Shown: piece after piece, positions 16,901-28,805 of the stretch | Position numbering within the stretch: position 1 is the first letter of the stretch | Layout: every line of letters starts with the position of its first letter | Origin: Scylla paramamosain | Lineage: Eukaryota; Arthropoda; Malacostraca; Decapoda; Portunidae | Length of the DNA stretch: 64,000 nucleotides | Direction: 5' to 3' | Assembly (NCBI RefSeq): GCF_035594125.1 | Contig: NC_087151.1 | Coordinates: 18,541,501 to 18,605,500 of the forward strand | Program-made: the position numbers and the translations under genes | The notes under the pieces: generated by a model | Told to the model about the DNA's origin: nothing | Seen by the model: only the letters and a program-made list of their open reading frames with translations | Databases searched by the model: none

Positions 16901-18648
16901 TAGCGTTTTGGTATGTAATGAGCTCAAAAACACCTAAAGGCAAGTTCTTGGTAAAAGTTGGTTTTATTCCCATGTAATGTGATTGCCCTGCTTTTTAGTG
17001 GTTTATTGCCTAACACGCTCAAAAACACTCGAAAGACATTTTCTGGTAATATTTTTTTTCCCACATAAAGCTAGTTTCGCATGAAATTTGGGGTTTTGGT
17101 AACTAAGAATGTGAAAAACACTCAAAATACAGGCATTTAGTAAGGTTGTTCTGTTTCTTAATTAAAAGGGTTATTCATGAGATTCAGCATTTTGGTATGT
17201 AAGAAACTTCTTTATGTACACGAGTTTTTGAGCTTTTTGCCTTGTGGTTCTTGTGAAACTATAAAACACTCATTATACACGTTTCTCGTAATGTCCTTTT
17301 CTTTCCTAATATAGAGTGCGTTTCATCCATTTTCGCATTTTTTTGTAGGTGACAAGCTCAAAAACACATCAAAATATATCTTTTTGGTAATGTTATTCTA
17401 TTTCTTCATATTGGTTGGTTTGCATCCGTTTTAGCGTTTTTCTACGTAAATCACTGAAAAGACACGTTTTCAATAATATTGTTGAAATTGCTGAAAAAAA
17501 AAAAAAAAACACTCAAAAGACAGGTTTCTGGTAAAATCGAGTAATTTCTCCATATAGGTGGCTTTGCATGCAGTTCAGGGTTTGGTACATAACTCCGGAA
17601 GAAAGCTAAAATTATTTTTTTATAATGAATTTCTTTTACAAAATTTCCCTGAATTTTTCCAAAATTTTGGTACCTATGAAGATGAATAACAATTTTTTTT
17701 TTCTCTCTATAAAGTGTTATTTGTGTGTTTTAGCTTTTTAGTACTTAAGGAACTTAAAAACACTCATAATACACGATTTTCTTAATGTCCTTTTCTTATA
17801 GAAACATAGGGTTCTTTACATGTATTTAAGCGTTTTTATAAGTAACATGATCAAAAACACTCAAAATACATATTTTTGGTAGTTATTCTGTTTCTCCATA
17901 AAGGGTGTTTTACATGCGTTTTAGCGTTTTGGTATGTAAGGAATTAAAAAAAACACTTAAAGGCAAGTTCTTCGTAAAAGTTGGTTTTATTCCCAAGTTA
18001 TGTGATTTTTCTGGTTTTTAGTGCTATGTTGCATATCACGCTCAAAAACACTTAAAAGACGTTTTTCTGATAATGTCATTTAAGCGTTTTTATTGGTAAC
18101 ATGATCAAAAATACTAAAAACACATGTTTTTGGTAATGTTATTCTGTTTCACCATAAAGTGTATTTTGCATGCGTTTTAGTGTTTTGGTATATAAGGAGC
18201 TCAAAAAGACTTAAAGGCAAGTTCTTATTAAAAATTGGTTTTATTCCAATGTAATGTGATTGCCCCCCTTTTTAGTGCTTTATTGCCTAACACGCTCAAA
18301 ACACTCAAAAGACATTTTTTTTCTGGTAATGTCATTTTTTTCCCACATTAAGCTGGTTTCGCATGCAATTTGGGGTTTTGGTAACTAAGAATGTGAAAAG
18401 CACTCAAAATACACACATTTAGTAAGATTGTTCTGTTTCTCAATTAAGAGTTCTTCATGAGTTTCAGCATTTTGGTATCTACGAAACTTCTTCATATACA
18501 CTAGTTTTTTCATTTTTTGCCTTGTGGTTCTTTTGAACTATAAAACACTCATTATACACTTTTCTTGCAATGTCCTTTTCTTTCCCATTATAGAGTGCTT
18601 TGCATCAATTTTCGTGTTTTTTATAGGTAACAAGCTCAAAACACTCGT
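10961..18648 (+). repeat. HOR satellite array, forward-oriented block
   Basis: This is the same satellite as 1-8301 in the opposite orientation. The HOR marker (AATTTTGGCATCTCGGTACC) recurs at about 11310, 12330, 13410, 14410, 15500, 16600 and 17670, giving spacings of roughly 1.0-1.1 kb. Subunit order is mostly maintained across units, with small deletions. A truncated unit starts near 18080 and the array stops at about 18648, at the sequence AACAAGCTCAAAACACTCG. The stretch 11620-14000 is a near-identical reverse complement of 1-2390. Confidence 0.94.
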
Positions 18649-18956
<308 letters not shown>

Positions 18957-19310
18957 CACTTTCAAATTTATCAACATTTATTTAGTTCTTGAAGTAATCA
19001 TATTCATTTCTCTAGTGCTACTTCCAAGTTTCTCTCACTCTATCACTTTATTCTACGACCACCCATCTTTGTTTCTTTATCCTCTTGTCCCATTTCCAAC
19101 ATATGCTATTTCTTAGCTCCATTTATCAATCTTGACTCCATCATATTCATGTTAATAATCAGATTGGCTCCATTATATTCAGAATTTTCTGATAATTCTC
19201 CACTTTTCATTTTGCATGATTATCTTCATGACTGTAGCATCATTTATAGACATATATTTTCTTTGGTCATTTAGCATATAATTTACATAAAATGATATAC
19301 AAAATTAGAG

Positions 19311-19313
<3 letters not shown>

Positions 19314-19356
<43 letters not shown>
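19314..19356. repeat. (GT)n microsatellite
   Basis: About 43 bp of pure GT repeat. Confidence 0.97.
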
Positions 19357-19360
<4 letters not shown>

Positions 19361-19436
19361 TGATAAAGACATGCTGTTGCTACAATGAGACAGATCATTT
19401 GTTGTGGGGGCTGTTGAACCACACTTAACAAGCTGA

Positions 19437-19568
19437 GGGAAGTGTAAAATATGTGGTCATTTATATATTTTGGTTGTGTGCAAGTACTGTGAGACAAGTC
19501 ATAAAGGTTCACATGACTGCTGTACTGACAGGTGTGACCCTTTTATTCAGTGTGGAGCCTGCAGGGGC
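19437..19568 (+). pseudogene. Possible Cys-rich zinc-knuckle relic (retrotransposon ORF1-like)
   Basis: One frame reads CKICG, then CKYCETSHKGSHDCC, then CDPFIQCGAC, ending in a stop at 19569. The spacing of Cys and His pairs resembles zinc knuckles in ORF1 proteins of non-LTR retrotransposons. An in-frame stop lies just upstream and no further part of an element was found nearby, so it would be a short relic. A chance Cys-rich frame is possible. Confidence 0.3.
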
Positions 19569-19908
19569 TGACAGATGATATGGAGTGTTTAAGTCACTAT
19601 AACAGCAGTTTTGTTTTGTATCTGATGAAATTTTTAAGGATGCTAATGAAGGTCAGTATTGACTTTTTTTTAAGGAGGCAAGATAAAAGATATTTTGTAG
19701 CTTTATTCATCCATATACAGTATGTACAGTATTAGTAACAAGGGGAACCCACCAACCTCCTTGTAATCTCCTAAATTTCATTTTCATCTTCCTTTTTCCA
19801 TTCTCCCTTTATTGCATATTTTCAGAAGTTCTTAATATATCCTTACCCACTGTCTTTTTTCTCTTCACCTCCCCTTCCCTTCTGTTCCATTCCCTGGTGA
19901 TGGCACAG

Positions 19909-20038
19909 AATTATCAACAACAAGCTTTTGACGGCTGAGGATGAAGCCCGAATCAACCAGGTACAGGCCAGGTCATTAGCAGCAGGCATGGCCGCCGTGC
20001 CCCGCCAAGCCCGGGTGTTGAACCTGAGACCAAGCCAG
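19909..20038 (+). CDS. Internal exon of an unrecognised host gene (exon A)
   Basis: A pyrimidine-rich tract ending GGCACAG precedes the exon and CAG/GTAGGT follows it, so both splice sites fit consensus. After one base completing a split codon, the frame reads IINNKLLTAEDEARINQ, then about 26 more residues ending NLRPSQ, with the last codon complete (phase 0). Base composition is clearly richer in G+C than the flanking introns. The peptide is charged at first and then Ala/Arg-rich. I do not recognise the family. The phase matches the exon at 21721, 1.7 kb downstream, which supports one gene on the + strand. The start of the gene lies upstream, outside anything identifiable here. Confidence 0.72.
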
Positions 20039-20768
20039 GTAGGTGTGTGGCCTGTACACCTAGCCACTTGTACTTCTTGTGCTTCACTTCCTATGCTGTC
20101 ACATGAAACATATTTATTCCTTGTTTTCACAATGTTTCACTCTTAATTTTTGTACTTGTGTTGTGCTATGTATGTATGGCAGCATGTCCTCAAAACACTA
20201 AGCAACATAAGAGGGAAGGAAATGAGGTGGTGATTTATTATTTCTCTTATATGACAATAAAAAAGTTGTCAAAGGCATGTCAAGTTTGTGTGCAGGATTC
20301 TGCATTTGAGTGTTGAAGCATGTGTAAATTCACTTGATAAGTATTTAGCTTTTTAAATTGATGTTTGGATGATAATGTGAAGGTTAACATGGCATTGTAC
20401 TAATCTCCTAAAAAAGGCTGGGAACCATTTGTTCATAATGTGTGTAGGAGCCTCAACGTATCAGGTGTTTAAGCTTTTAGATTGTGATTTGATAGGAGGA
20501 ATTATGTTAAGAAGGTCACATGACCTTGGTTGTCCATGTTGTATAGAATGTTTTCCAATTAAATTTCTTTCAGTCTCCCTATCATTTTTACAGAGATGTA
20601 GTTTAGATATTTGATTCCAAAGTCAGTTAAGTTTTTCTATTTTCATTCCTGATCAACTCTGTGCTCTTTCATAAGAGGCATTGATCTGTGCCTTTTCATA
20701 GAAGCATGGTCCATGACCTAGTGACATGCAAGGTTTATTGAAGGGACCTGAAAAAGAACCATATTACA
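20039..20768 (+). other. Intron sequence, nothing recognised
   Basis: Low-complexity AT-rich unique sequence between exon A and the start of the inverted duplication. No repeats longer than a few tens of bases and no coding signal were seen. Confidence 0.5.
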
Positions 20769-21720
20769 GTGATGAAATTATTCCTTTGAAAGTATTGATG
20801 GCTGATCTCTTTCTATAGGTGAGGGTTAGTGTTCTCTACTGTACCAAATACTGAACTGTCTTTTGTACTATTTCTCCATCTGTATCCTACCCATTAATGG
20901 TAATAGACTGAGGAACCTTTGTTAATTTTTACTAAGTATTGTCCTGCAGCATTGATTTGTTTAGGAGTTGGGTATCTGAGAATGAGTGGTTATTGGCACC
21001 AAGTGCAGCTCAGTTGTGGGTAACTCCAGTTGTTGGGAGCATTCCATGGTACACAGATGGTGGGATAGTCTTGCCTTGGACACTTGCAAATGTGTACTAT
21101 GTCCCAGTGAGTTTTGTTTTTATTTGACATGAATCCCAAGTTTATTTAGGCATTTCAGGGACTTATTGTGGGTGATGGAGATCTCCACAACACTCTTCTC
21201 TTGGTGGGTGGGTAGCTGTTGAAAAATTCATATGAATAGAGATGTCAAATGTAGGTAAAATAGAGAAATGTTGATTTGATTGTGAACTAAATCCCACAAC
21301 TTATATTATCTTTGATAAGAAAGGTTTTGTTTAAACCATGAAAATTGGATAAATGAAGCTAAGCATTATTTTACTGCAACAAGAAGGCACACAAAGTGAA
21401 GGAGATTGCATACTTGTCTTTAGTTTGTTGTCCCTTTGATGGGGAACTTGTATCATTGTTAAAAGCTTAAAACCTGTAAAATAGCATGGATCCATCTGAA
21501 TCTTTATTCAGTCAAAAGTTTATATGATGTGTAGACTATTCAAGCTTGCCAGCCTGGAGCCTGGAGCCTGCTTGTTGTAGAGTTGTCCTATGTTCTGTAG
21601 ATTTGCTTGATATTATAAACAATTATGGTAAAATTTTTGTAAACAATTTTGTTCTTTATTTCTGTCAGTATCAGATTCAGTATTTTCTCCATCTTATGGC
21701 AGCATATATTTTCAACACAG

Positions 21721-21852
21721 AGTGAGGGCAGTGTCATTCCTCCTGTCCACTACCTCAACTTCTACTCCCAACACTACCACAGCCATGAGTGGTCTGGTGT
21801 GGTGGCTGAGGATTCTTTTGAAGAGGACAATGCTTCTGCTTCATCTGAGCAG
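21721..21852 (+). CDS. Internal exon of an unrecognised host gene (exon B)
   Basis: The exon follows TTTTCAACACAG and is followed by CAG/GTCAGA. It is exactly 132 nt, 44 codons, phase 0 at both ends, and continues the frame of exon A. It reads SEGSVIPPVHYLNFYSQHYH, then about 24 residues ending EEDNASASSEQ. The tail is acidic and Ser-rich, with a Tyr/His-rich centre. No domain is recognised. The open frame runs through both splice sites by chance. A second copy lies inverted at 43541-43672 with four base differences, each changing an amino acid. This copy is the better candidate for the functional exon because it sits in the right strand and order between exons A and C. Confidence 0.72.
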
Positions 21853-22207
21853 GTCAGAAGGTGGATAGCAGCAGTACTAGTAGCAGACTGGTGTTACCTT
21901 GATGCTACTGCTACATTGCATTATTTGCATAGTTTTTTCAGTTGTCATGGACTTTGTGTAATATGTATAAAAGTATATGAAGCTCAATAAACTTGTTGAT
22001 AAGGTTTATGTTCAGCATACAAATTGTAGGATGCAAAGACAAGGATTGAAATATCATTGCCACAATTCCTGACAAAGCATTTGGTGCCACAGAATATTCA
22101 GCAATGTAATGTTTGTTTGGCAAACAAACCAGTTTCCCTGAATGATAGCTTTATTTCTGCAGGTTAATACAGTCTCTCTATGGGGGAGAGTTTGGAGACA
22201 AAGCCAA

Positions 22208-22332
<125 letters not shown>

Positions 22333-22844
22333 GTTTGTGAGCCAAGCATACTGATCATTACACTATCATGTGTAGTTTTAATATGTAATTTAGATCAAGG
22401 ACAGTGCAGTGAGAGAGGAAAAATTATTCACTAGATTTTTTCAGAGAAGTTTTATGACATAAAGGATTAATTGAATGATCAGTATATATATTGGCCCACT
22501 AGCTGCATCTCTTTAACACAGAAAGCTTTCACTAATTATCTTGGCCCAATTCATTAAGTGCATCGCTGTTGTGGGAGGGAAGATATGCAGTGTTTCCCTG
22601 CCATCTGTGGGAGTTACATTCCAGAGCCTCCTGCAAATAGTTAAAATCTGTGAATATGGGAAACCATCCTTATAAGGATCAGAACTACCTATATTTATAG
22701 TTTAAACCTTAAACTATGCATCTCACATTTACTAAGCAATTCACTTTAAGACAATAAAAAGCAGTTATTATATGTATAGTACATGATATTTTAATTAAAA
22801 AATACAGTGCACTATAAAATAAAAGGGGAATAAGTTGATATGTA

Positions 22845-23103
<259 letters not shown>

Positions 23104-23190
23104 TAATTTATAACTGAAAGAATAATTTGGGCTCTTTGGGCTGAAAGACTGAGCTGGTGGTGACACCTGGCAACTCTAAAAACTCCCCAT

Positions 23191-23209
23191 TAGTTAGGTT
23201 AGGTTAGGG
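23191..23209. repeat. Short interstitial TTAGG-like motif
   Basis: TAGTTAGGTTAGGTTAGGG contains about three TTAGG-type repeats, the arthropod telomere unit. The same motif is in the other arm at about 42109-42126. It is too short to indicate a telomere. Confidence 0.6.
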
Positions 23210-23351
23210 AAAACTCTGCAAATATGCAAAACCATGAATATGTGAGGGAACGCTGATATATGCTATCTCTTATTTGTTGTAGATGTATTCCATTCTATTG
23301 GCATAGAACGATAGGAAAATGGCATCAAGGAAGTAGGGATGCCACCAAACT

Positions 23352-24371
23352 AAGGAAATAGAGAAGTCAAAATTTAGTCATTGCTCTGTTTTGTGAATTG
23401 GTAGATATTGTGCCTGGTGGCTCCACTTCACCATTCCTCAAATAAAGGCGGTCAAGTTCTCAATTTAAGCCAAAAGTATTCTAAAAAAGTAGCTTAAGAA
23501 AAATATGTATTTAGTACAGTCCATGTAATGAAAAGGAACTAATCATGATTAAACAAAGAACTCTATGTTCTCCTTTATGAAAGAGTGAGAAATTCATATA
23601 TTATAAATATGGGAGGTATATATATTACAGTCCCTGTATTGAAGGGAAACTCATCATGATTGAATGGATACCTATGTTCTCTTTTATGAAAGAGTGAGAA
23701 ATTAATTATGAGCAAAACAAAGTTTACTATGGAGCTTGTTGTTTCGTTTTGAGGGGCCTGGCTCAGTCTGACCATAACCCTATTCAATCGCTAATATCTC
23801 CAGAACTATGTGGCTGATCGTAACAAAATTAGCATCATATGATAGCACACTTCTATCAATTTTATATGATATAGCTTTCATCTCTTCTATTGGGTGAAGT
23901 TAACTTACTAAAAGTAGAAAGGTGTCAGAAATGGGATTTCTCAAAAACTACTCAACCAGTTTTAATGAAACTTAAGAGGTGTCATGTTATAATTTTAATA
24001 AAATTCCTTACGTCAACTTTGAAGTAGCACTGTACATGCACAAAGTCAAAATTACAACTTTTTAAGTAATTAACTGATCAAGCTCAAATTTTTGTTGGTA
24101 ATAAGAGTAATACAAGTTATAATGAAAAATCATATGAAATTTGCAATACTACTGTGCATATGCAAAATACAATACAAAACTTTTTGTAAAGTGACCATCA
24201 GTTTTCTGCAATTTTCACCAATTTTCTTTTGTCTCAATGAGAGCGGATAGATACCACTGAACACAAAATGAAATTTCCTATCAAGTGGTATATAGCACAA
24301 CCACTGGGCTCTTGCAGAGTTTTGAGCTAGAGTGATTTGAATATTAGGCAAGTGTGGGGTGCCTGAAGTTG

Positions 24372-24417
<46 letters not shown>

Positions 24418-24498
24418 TGAAATACCCCTTCCACTGATGCATTACTGACATCTTTGCTCGTTAATCGCCTTCCAAGGCATTTTACTGGTATATTATAA
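23352..24498. other. Intron sequence with a local ~110 bp direct duplication
   Basis: About 23526-23595 and 23636-23702 share an AACTCATCATGATTGA-like and TTCTCTTTTATGAAAGAG-like order, suggesting an old local duplication. A (CT)n tract lies at 24373-24414. The rest is AT-rich with no recognised gene or element. Confidence 0.5.
24373..24414. repeat. (CT)n microsatellite
   Basis: About 42 bp of CT repeat. Confidence 0.96.
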
Positions 24499-24589
24499 CT
24501 TTTCTTCATTAAATTGTGTAACATTTGCTGTCTTAGATATAATTTTCTATCTGTACAACATCACCTCTCCTCTAGTAAACCTCATCTTT
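24499..24589 (+). pseudogene. Fragment of Jockey-like element, start of endonuclease region
   Basis: This ~90 bp stretch closely resembles 24748-24838, the region encoding the start of the endonuclease (a frame like FFINFCNI...LSSTKP). It is a second, diverged copy of the same element fragment about 250 bp upstream of the main copy. Confidence 0.6.
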
Positions 24590-24756
24590 ATTTATGATAT
24601 GCATGTACAGTATTATGAATAAAATAATAAAAAATAATTAGGTAAAAACCAACTTAAAATTTACTTGATGGGTCCTGTTGATGATGCTCATCAAGGCTAG
24701 TGTCTTCTGGTATCAACCCTAAGTCTCTTGAGACCCCCCCCTCAACTTTTTCTTCA

Positions 24757-25290
24757 TTAATTTCTGCAACATTCACAGTCTTAGATCTAGTTTTCAATTT
24801 CTAGAACACAATCTCTCCTCTACTAAACCTTATCTTCTTTTCCTCACTGAAACATAGGTGTCTGAGGCAACTTACAATAGCCCCTTTTCTGTTCCCTCCT
24901 ACTTTCTTTATTCTCATTTTCAATCCAAAGCTGAATGTTGCGTTTATGTGCGCAATGACTTAACCTGCTGTTGTGCCCACACTCTTGAATATTCCGAGTT
25001 TTTCACCATCTGGCTACTATTACAGAGTCACTCTCAAACTAAATTTATCTGTGCTGTATACCTCTCACCTAACTCCTCAGACTATAAGAAATTCTTTGAC
25101 TACTTAACCTCCAAAGTGGAGCACATTCTGACTCACTTCCCTTTTGCAGAGACCTCCATTCTTGGAGACTTCAATGTTCACCACCAGCTTTGGGTTTCCT
25201 CTCCCTTCACTGACCATCATGGTGAACTAGCCTTCAACTTTGCTATCCTCCAATTGGTGCAACACCCTGCTCATATCCTTGACCGTTTTA
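24757..25290 (+). pseudogene. Endonuclease (EEP/APE-like) domain of Jockey-like element
   Basis: The apurinic-like endonuclease domain supplies the nick for target-primed reverse transcription. Visible landmarks are LLFLTET with a stop in place of the next codon, YLSPNSSDYKKFF, and the catalytic-type motif ILGDFNVHH. A long open stretch covers 24858-25304. The domain is cut by an insertion at 25296 and resumes at 25741 with [13 protein letters not shown] and SSNHNLISV, where family members usually have SDH; Asp is replaced by Asn here. Confidence 0.8.
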
Positions 25291-25295
25291 GAGAT

Positions 25296-25740
25296 GCATA
25301 CTAATCAGTCACTTCCTACACTCATACCTGATATTACTTCCCCCCTGATCTTACAAAACTAACCCTACAAAACTTTATCATCTTTCCTGTACTTTATTTT
25401 TAAACACATCTATATGATTTCAGTCTCATATATGTATCAATTTATATCACCTAACCCTATGTGTCATCCCATCCATCTTCATACTCAACTTTATAACAAT
25501 ATAGATATATATTATTCTGTATAAGCCTTATCATATTATGTTTTTATTTATCTTCATGATAGATTTTTCGATTTTAAGTTGTCTATTCTGTTTACTTTAA
25601 GTAATGTACTTTTAAATTTTTCATTTGCCTGAAAAGCATCAAGCTTATACATAGGCTGGCCAATAAAGTACGAGTATACCTATCCAATAATGAAATGTAT
25701 AAACCTAGGCTATAATAAAGTGTTTAAGTGTTTAAGTGAT
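25296..25740. mobile_element. Unidentified ~445 bp insertion inside the Jockey-like endonuclease
   Basis: The endonuclease frame stops at 25295 and resumes at 25741. GTTTTAGAGAT (25285-25295) precedes the insert and GTTTAAGTGAT (25730-25740) ends it; the two agree at 9 of 11 positions, a plausible decayed target-site duplication. The insert is AT-rich with no recognised coding capacity or terminal repeats. Confidence 0.6.
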
Positions 25741-26052
25741 ACACCCAACATTCTTGACCTTTTCCTAACCTCTAATCCTTCTGCTTATGCTGTTACCCTA
25801 TCTTCTCCATTGGGCTCCTCCAATCACAATCTCATATCTGTATCTTGTCCTATTGCTCCAATCCATCCTCAGGATCTCCTAATGAGAGGTGCCTCTGGTG
25901 TTTTGCCTCTGCTAGTTGGGGGGAACTGAGGAGGTATTTTGCTGAATTTCCTTGGAATGACTACTGCTTCTGTGCCAGAGACTGTGTGCCGAGTGCATAA
26001 CGGAGGTGATAGTGTCTGGCATCGGGCCCTACATTCCTCACTCTTTTTCTCG

Positions 26053-26306
26053 ACCTAAACCTTCCAAACCTTGGTTTAACACAGCCTGTTCTCCTGTTAT
26101 TCATGATAGAGAGGTAGCTCACAAAAGGTACTTGAGCCTTCCATTACCAGAATCTCTTGCACTTTATATTTCTGCCCATACCTAAACCTTCCAAACCTTG
26201 GTTTAACACAGCCTGTTCTCCTGCTATTCATGATAGAGAGGTAGCTCACTAAAGGTACCTGAGCCTTCCATTACTAGAATCTCTTGCACTTTATATTTCT
26301 GTCCGG
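26053..26306 (+). repeat. 127 bp tandem duplication inside the Jockey-like element
   Basis: CCTAAACCTTCCAAACCTTG begins at about 26054 and again at 26181. The two copies, 26053-26179 and 26180-26306, differ at only a few positions. This is a local event after or during decay of the element. Confidence 0.88.
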
Positions 26307-26531
26307 AACCATGCCAAGTCTGTTCTCCAACTAGCCAAAACTCCTTCATTAATAGAGTGTCAAAATCTTTCAAGATCTAACTCCCCTTGTGATCTCTGGC
26401 ACCTAGCCAAAAACATCTCCAATAACTTTGCTTCTTCTTTCCCTCCTTTATTTCAACCAGATAGTACCACTGTTATCATATCTATCTCTAAAGCTGAACT
26501 CTTTGCTCAAACCTTTGCTAAAAACTCTACC

Positions 26532-27320
26532 TTGGACAATTCAGGGCTTGTTCCTCCCTCTCCTCCATCCTCCATGCTACCTATTAAAATTCTTCACAAT
26601 GATGTTTTCCATGCCCTTGCTGGCCTAAACCCTCGGAAGGCTTATGGACCTGATGGGGTCCCTCCTATTGTTCTCCAAAACTGCTCCTCTGTGCTTGCAC
26701 CTTGCCTAGTCAAACTCTTTCATCTTTGTCTATCAACATCTATCTTTTCTTCTTGCTGGAAGCTTGCCTACATTCAGCCTATTCCTAAAAAGCGTGACCG
26801 TTCTAATCCCTCAAATAACCATCCTGTTGCTGTAATTTCCTGCTTATCTGAAGTTTTTGATGCATCAACAGGAAGATTCTTAAACATCTATCACTTCACA
26901 ACCTTCTATCTGATCAACAGTATGGGTTCCGTCAATGCCACTCTACTGGTGATCCGGCTTTCCTTACTGAGTCTTGATTATCCTCTTTTAGAGATTTTGG
27001 TGAATCTTTTGCTGATGCCTTAGACATATCAAAAGCTTTTGATAGAGTGGCACAAAGCTTTGATTTCCAAATTACCCTCCTACAGCCTCTATCCTTCTCT
27101 TGGTAACTTGATCTCGAGTTTCTTTTCTGACCATTCTATTGGTACTGTGGTAGATGGTCACTGTTCTTCTCCTAAATCTATTGACAATGGTGTTCCTCAG
27201 GGTTTTGTCCTGTCACCCACTCTCTTCCTATTATTCATCAATGACCTTCTAAACCAAACTTTTGTCCTATCCATTCCTATGCTGATGATACCACCCTGCA
27301 CTTTTCCGCGTCTTTTTGTA
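26532..27320 (+). pseudogene. Reverse transcriptase domain of Jockey-like element, frameshifted
   Basis: The reading frame starts with the linker and RT motif KAYGPDGVPPIVLQN at about 26634. It continues with SCWKLAYIQPIPKK and PSNNHPVAVISCLSEVF, then shifts frame near 26860. SKAFDRV (about 27024-27044), NGVPQGFVLSPTLFLLFIND (27183-27244) and the YADD-type box (about 27278) lie in different frames. It cannot encode a working polymerase. Confidence 0.8.
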
Positions 27321-28197
27321 GACGTCCAACCCTTCAGGAAGTAAACAGTTCACACAAGGAAGCCACAGAATTCCTGACTTCTGATCTCTCCAAAATTTCT
27401 GACTGGGGGAGAGTGAACTTATTATTGTTCAGTGTCCCAAGAATTCAATTCCTCCGTCTATCAACTCGACACAACCTTCCAGACAACTATCCCCTCTTCT
27501 TCAGTGACACTCAACCGTCCCCTTTCTCTACACTGAACATCCTCAGTCTGTCCTCTGTCCTTTAATCATAATCTAAACTGGAAACTTCACATCTCATCTC
27601 TAGCTAAAACAGTTTCTGTGAAGTTAGGCATCAGTCTTCTTCACCAGTTTTTCTCCCCCCCACCCCTCCTTATCCGTCCATGTATGTAGTATGCTATCTT
27701 TTAGATAGGGTGTAATCAAAAGTTTTCCATCTCATCAACTCCTTTCCTCTAACTGACCGTCTTCAGCCTCATTCTCATTGCTGCAATGTTGCATCTCTTG
27801 CTATCTTCTACTGCTATTTTCATGCCAACTGCTCTTCTTATCTTGTGAAGTGCATGCCTCCCCTCCTCCCTTGGTTTTGCTGCATAAGACTTTCTTTTTT
27901 CTCTCATCCCTATTCTGTCCACTTCTGTAATGCAAGTTAACCAGTATTCTCAATCATTCATCCCTTTCTCTAGTAAACCTTGGAACTCCCTGCCTGCCTC
28001 TGTATTTCCACCTTCCTATGACTTGAACTCTTTCAAGAGTGAGGTTTCAAGACACTTAACTTGTATTTTTGACTAACATTTTTGACTGTTTGGGGACTGG
28101 CACCTCAGTGGCTGTTTTTTTTTTTTTTTTTGCTGGAATTTTTGTTTCCCTTGGCCTGTGCCACTCCTACATGAAGGGGAAAAAAAGAAAAAAAAAG

Positions 28198-28305
28198 GGA
28201 GGTAGATGTGATCAGGGACTGAACCAGGAATGAACATACCAGAATACCAAGCCTTAACTAACTGGACCATGAGGTACCTCACAGCTAATCTAGCTTTGGC
28301 TCATA
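28198..28305 (-). mobile_element. tRNA-derived SINE fragment, copy 1
   Basis: On the minus strand an A-box-like TGGTCCAGTTAGTTAA (28254-28269) precedes a B box GGTTCAGTCCC (28215-28225) at tRNA-like spacing. The sequence aligns along its length with the copy at 28689-28805. It directly follows the poly-A-rich 3' end of the Jockey-like element. Confidence 0.72.
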
Positions 28306-28688
28306 TTTGTGTCCTATCACTGCATTACATGGCTCTTCCTTCTAGGTTAATTTCTGATGTTTCGTTAATTTAATGTGGTACAATAAGTATCCAAACAATC
28401 CAAAGTGTGTGTCTGGGAAGTGTGGTTCTGGTCTTGCAAGGTTTACCAGAGTATTCACTAGGAAGCCCCTGCTCCATTCATGTTTTCTCCCTTTTTTGGG
28501 TGGGACACTCATTTCCTGTTTGACGCAACAAAACAATGCCATCATAAGTTCATACTAGGCTTTATTCTTTCCCCTATATGAAATCTTTTAAGACCATCCC
28601 ACCACCATGTTGCCAATGTCATAGTTAAACAAAGAAATACATTTCCTATTACAAAATTAAAAATTATGAAAAAAAAAAATGTATAAAC
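28306..28688. other. Non-coding gap between two SINE copies
   Basis: No recognised gene. Short open frames on both strands around 28342-28558 have no recognisable motif. Confidence 0.5.
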
Positions 28689-28805
28689 ATGGGAAGTGGA
28701 TGTGACCAGGGATTGAAACCAGATCTGACAAGCTTAAAGGACAAGTCTTTAGCTGACATAATCATAAAGTACATCACATCTAGTTTAGCTTTAGCTCATG
28801 TTTTC
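28689..28805 (-). mobile_element. tRNA-derived SINE fragment, copy 2
   Basis: It matches copy 1 in order, including the GAGCTAAAGCTA-like start and a B box GGTTTCAATCCC (complement of 28709-28720). An A/T run adjoins its 3' side near 28670-28682. It is more diverged than copy 1. Confidence 0.68.

Larger units (their letters stand above)
24748..28197 (+). mobile_element. Jockey-like non-LTR retrotransposon, nearly full ORF2, inactivated
   Basis: Endonuclease and reverse transcriptase regions lie in normal order on the + strand. The endonuclease (from about 24757) contains LLFLTET, GDFNVHHQLW and, after an insertion, SSNHNLISV. The RT (about 26550-27320) contains GPDGVPPIVLQN, SKAFDRV, NGVPQG and a YADDTTLHF-like catalytic box near 27278, reached only by changing frame. 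The C-terminal region ends near 28075 with PPSYDLNSFK, followed by a 3' tail rich in T and A. Many frameshifts and stops, a 445 bp insertion (25296-25740) and a 127 bp tandem duplication (26053-26306) show it is dead. The ORF1 region is not visible. The same family recurs at 31290-32890 and 57119-57520. Confidence 0.85.

Noticed and set aside
20939..21127. 62-codon frame following TCCTGCAG, present in both arms
   Set aside because: The copies differ by several amino acid changes, the frame has no clear donor, and preservation is explained by the recent duplication of the arm.
23191..23209. Telomere repeat
   Set aside because: Only about three TTAGG-like units, duplicated with the arm; too short for a telomere or telomere-derived array.
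28373..28558. Small overlapping frames on both strands between the SINE copies
   Set aside because: No motif, no splice signals and no similarity to neighbouring elements.
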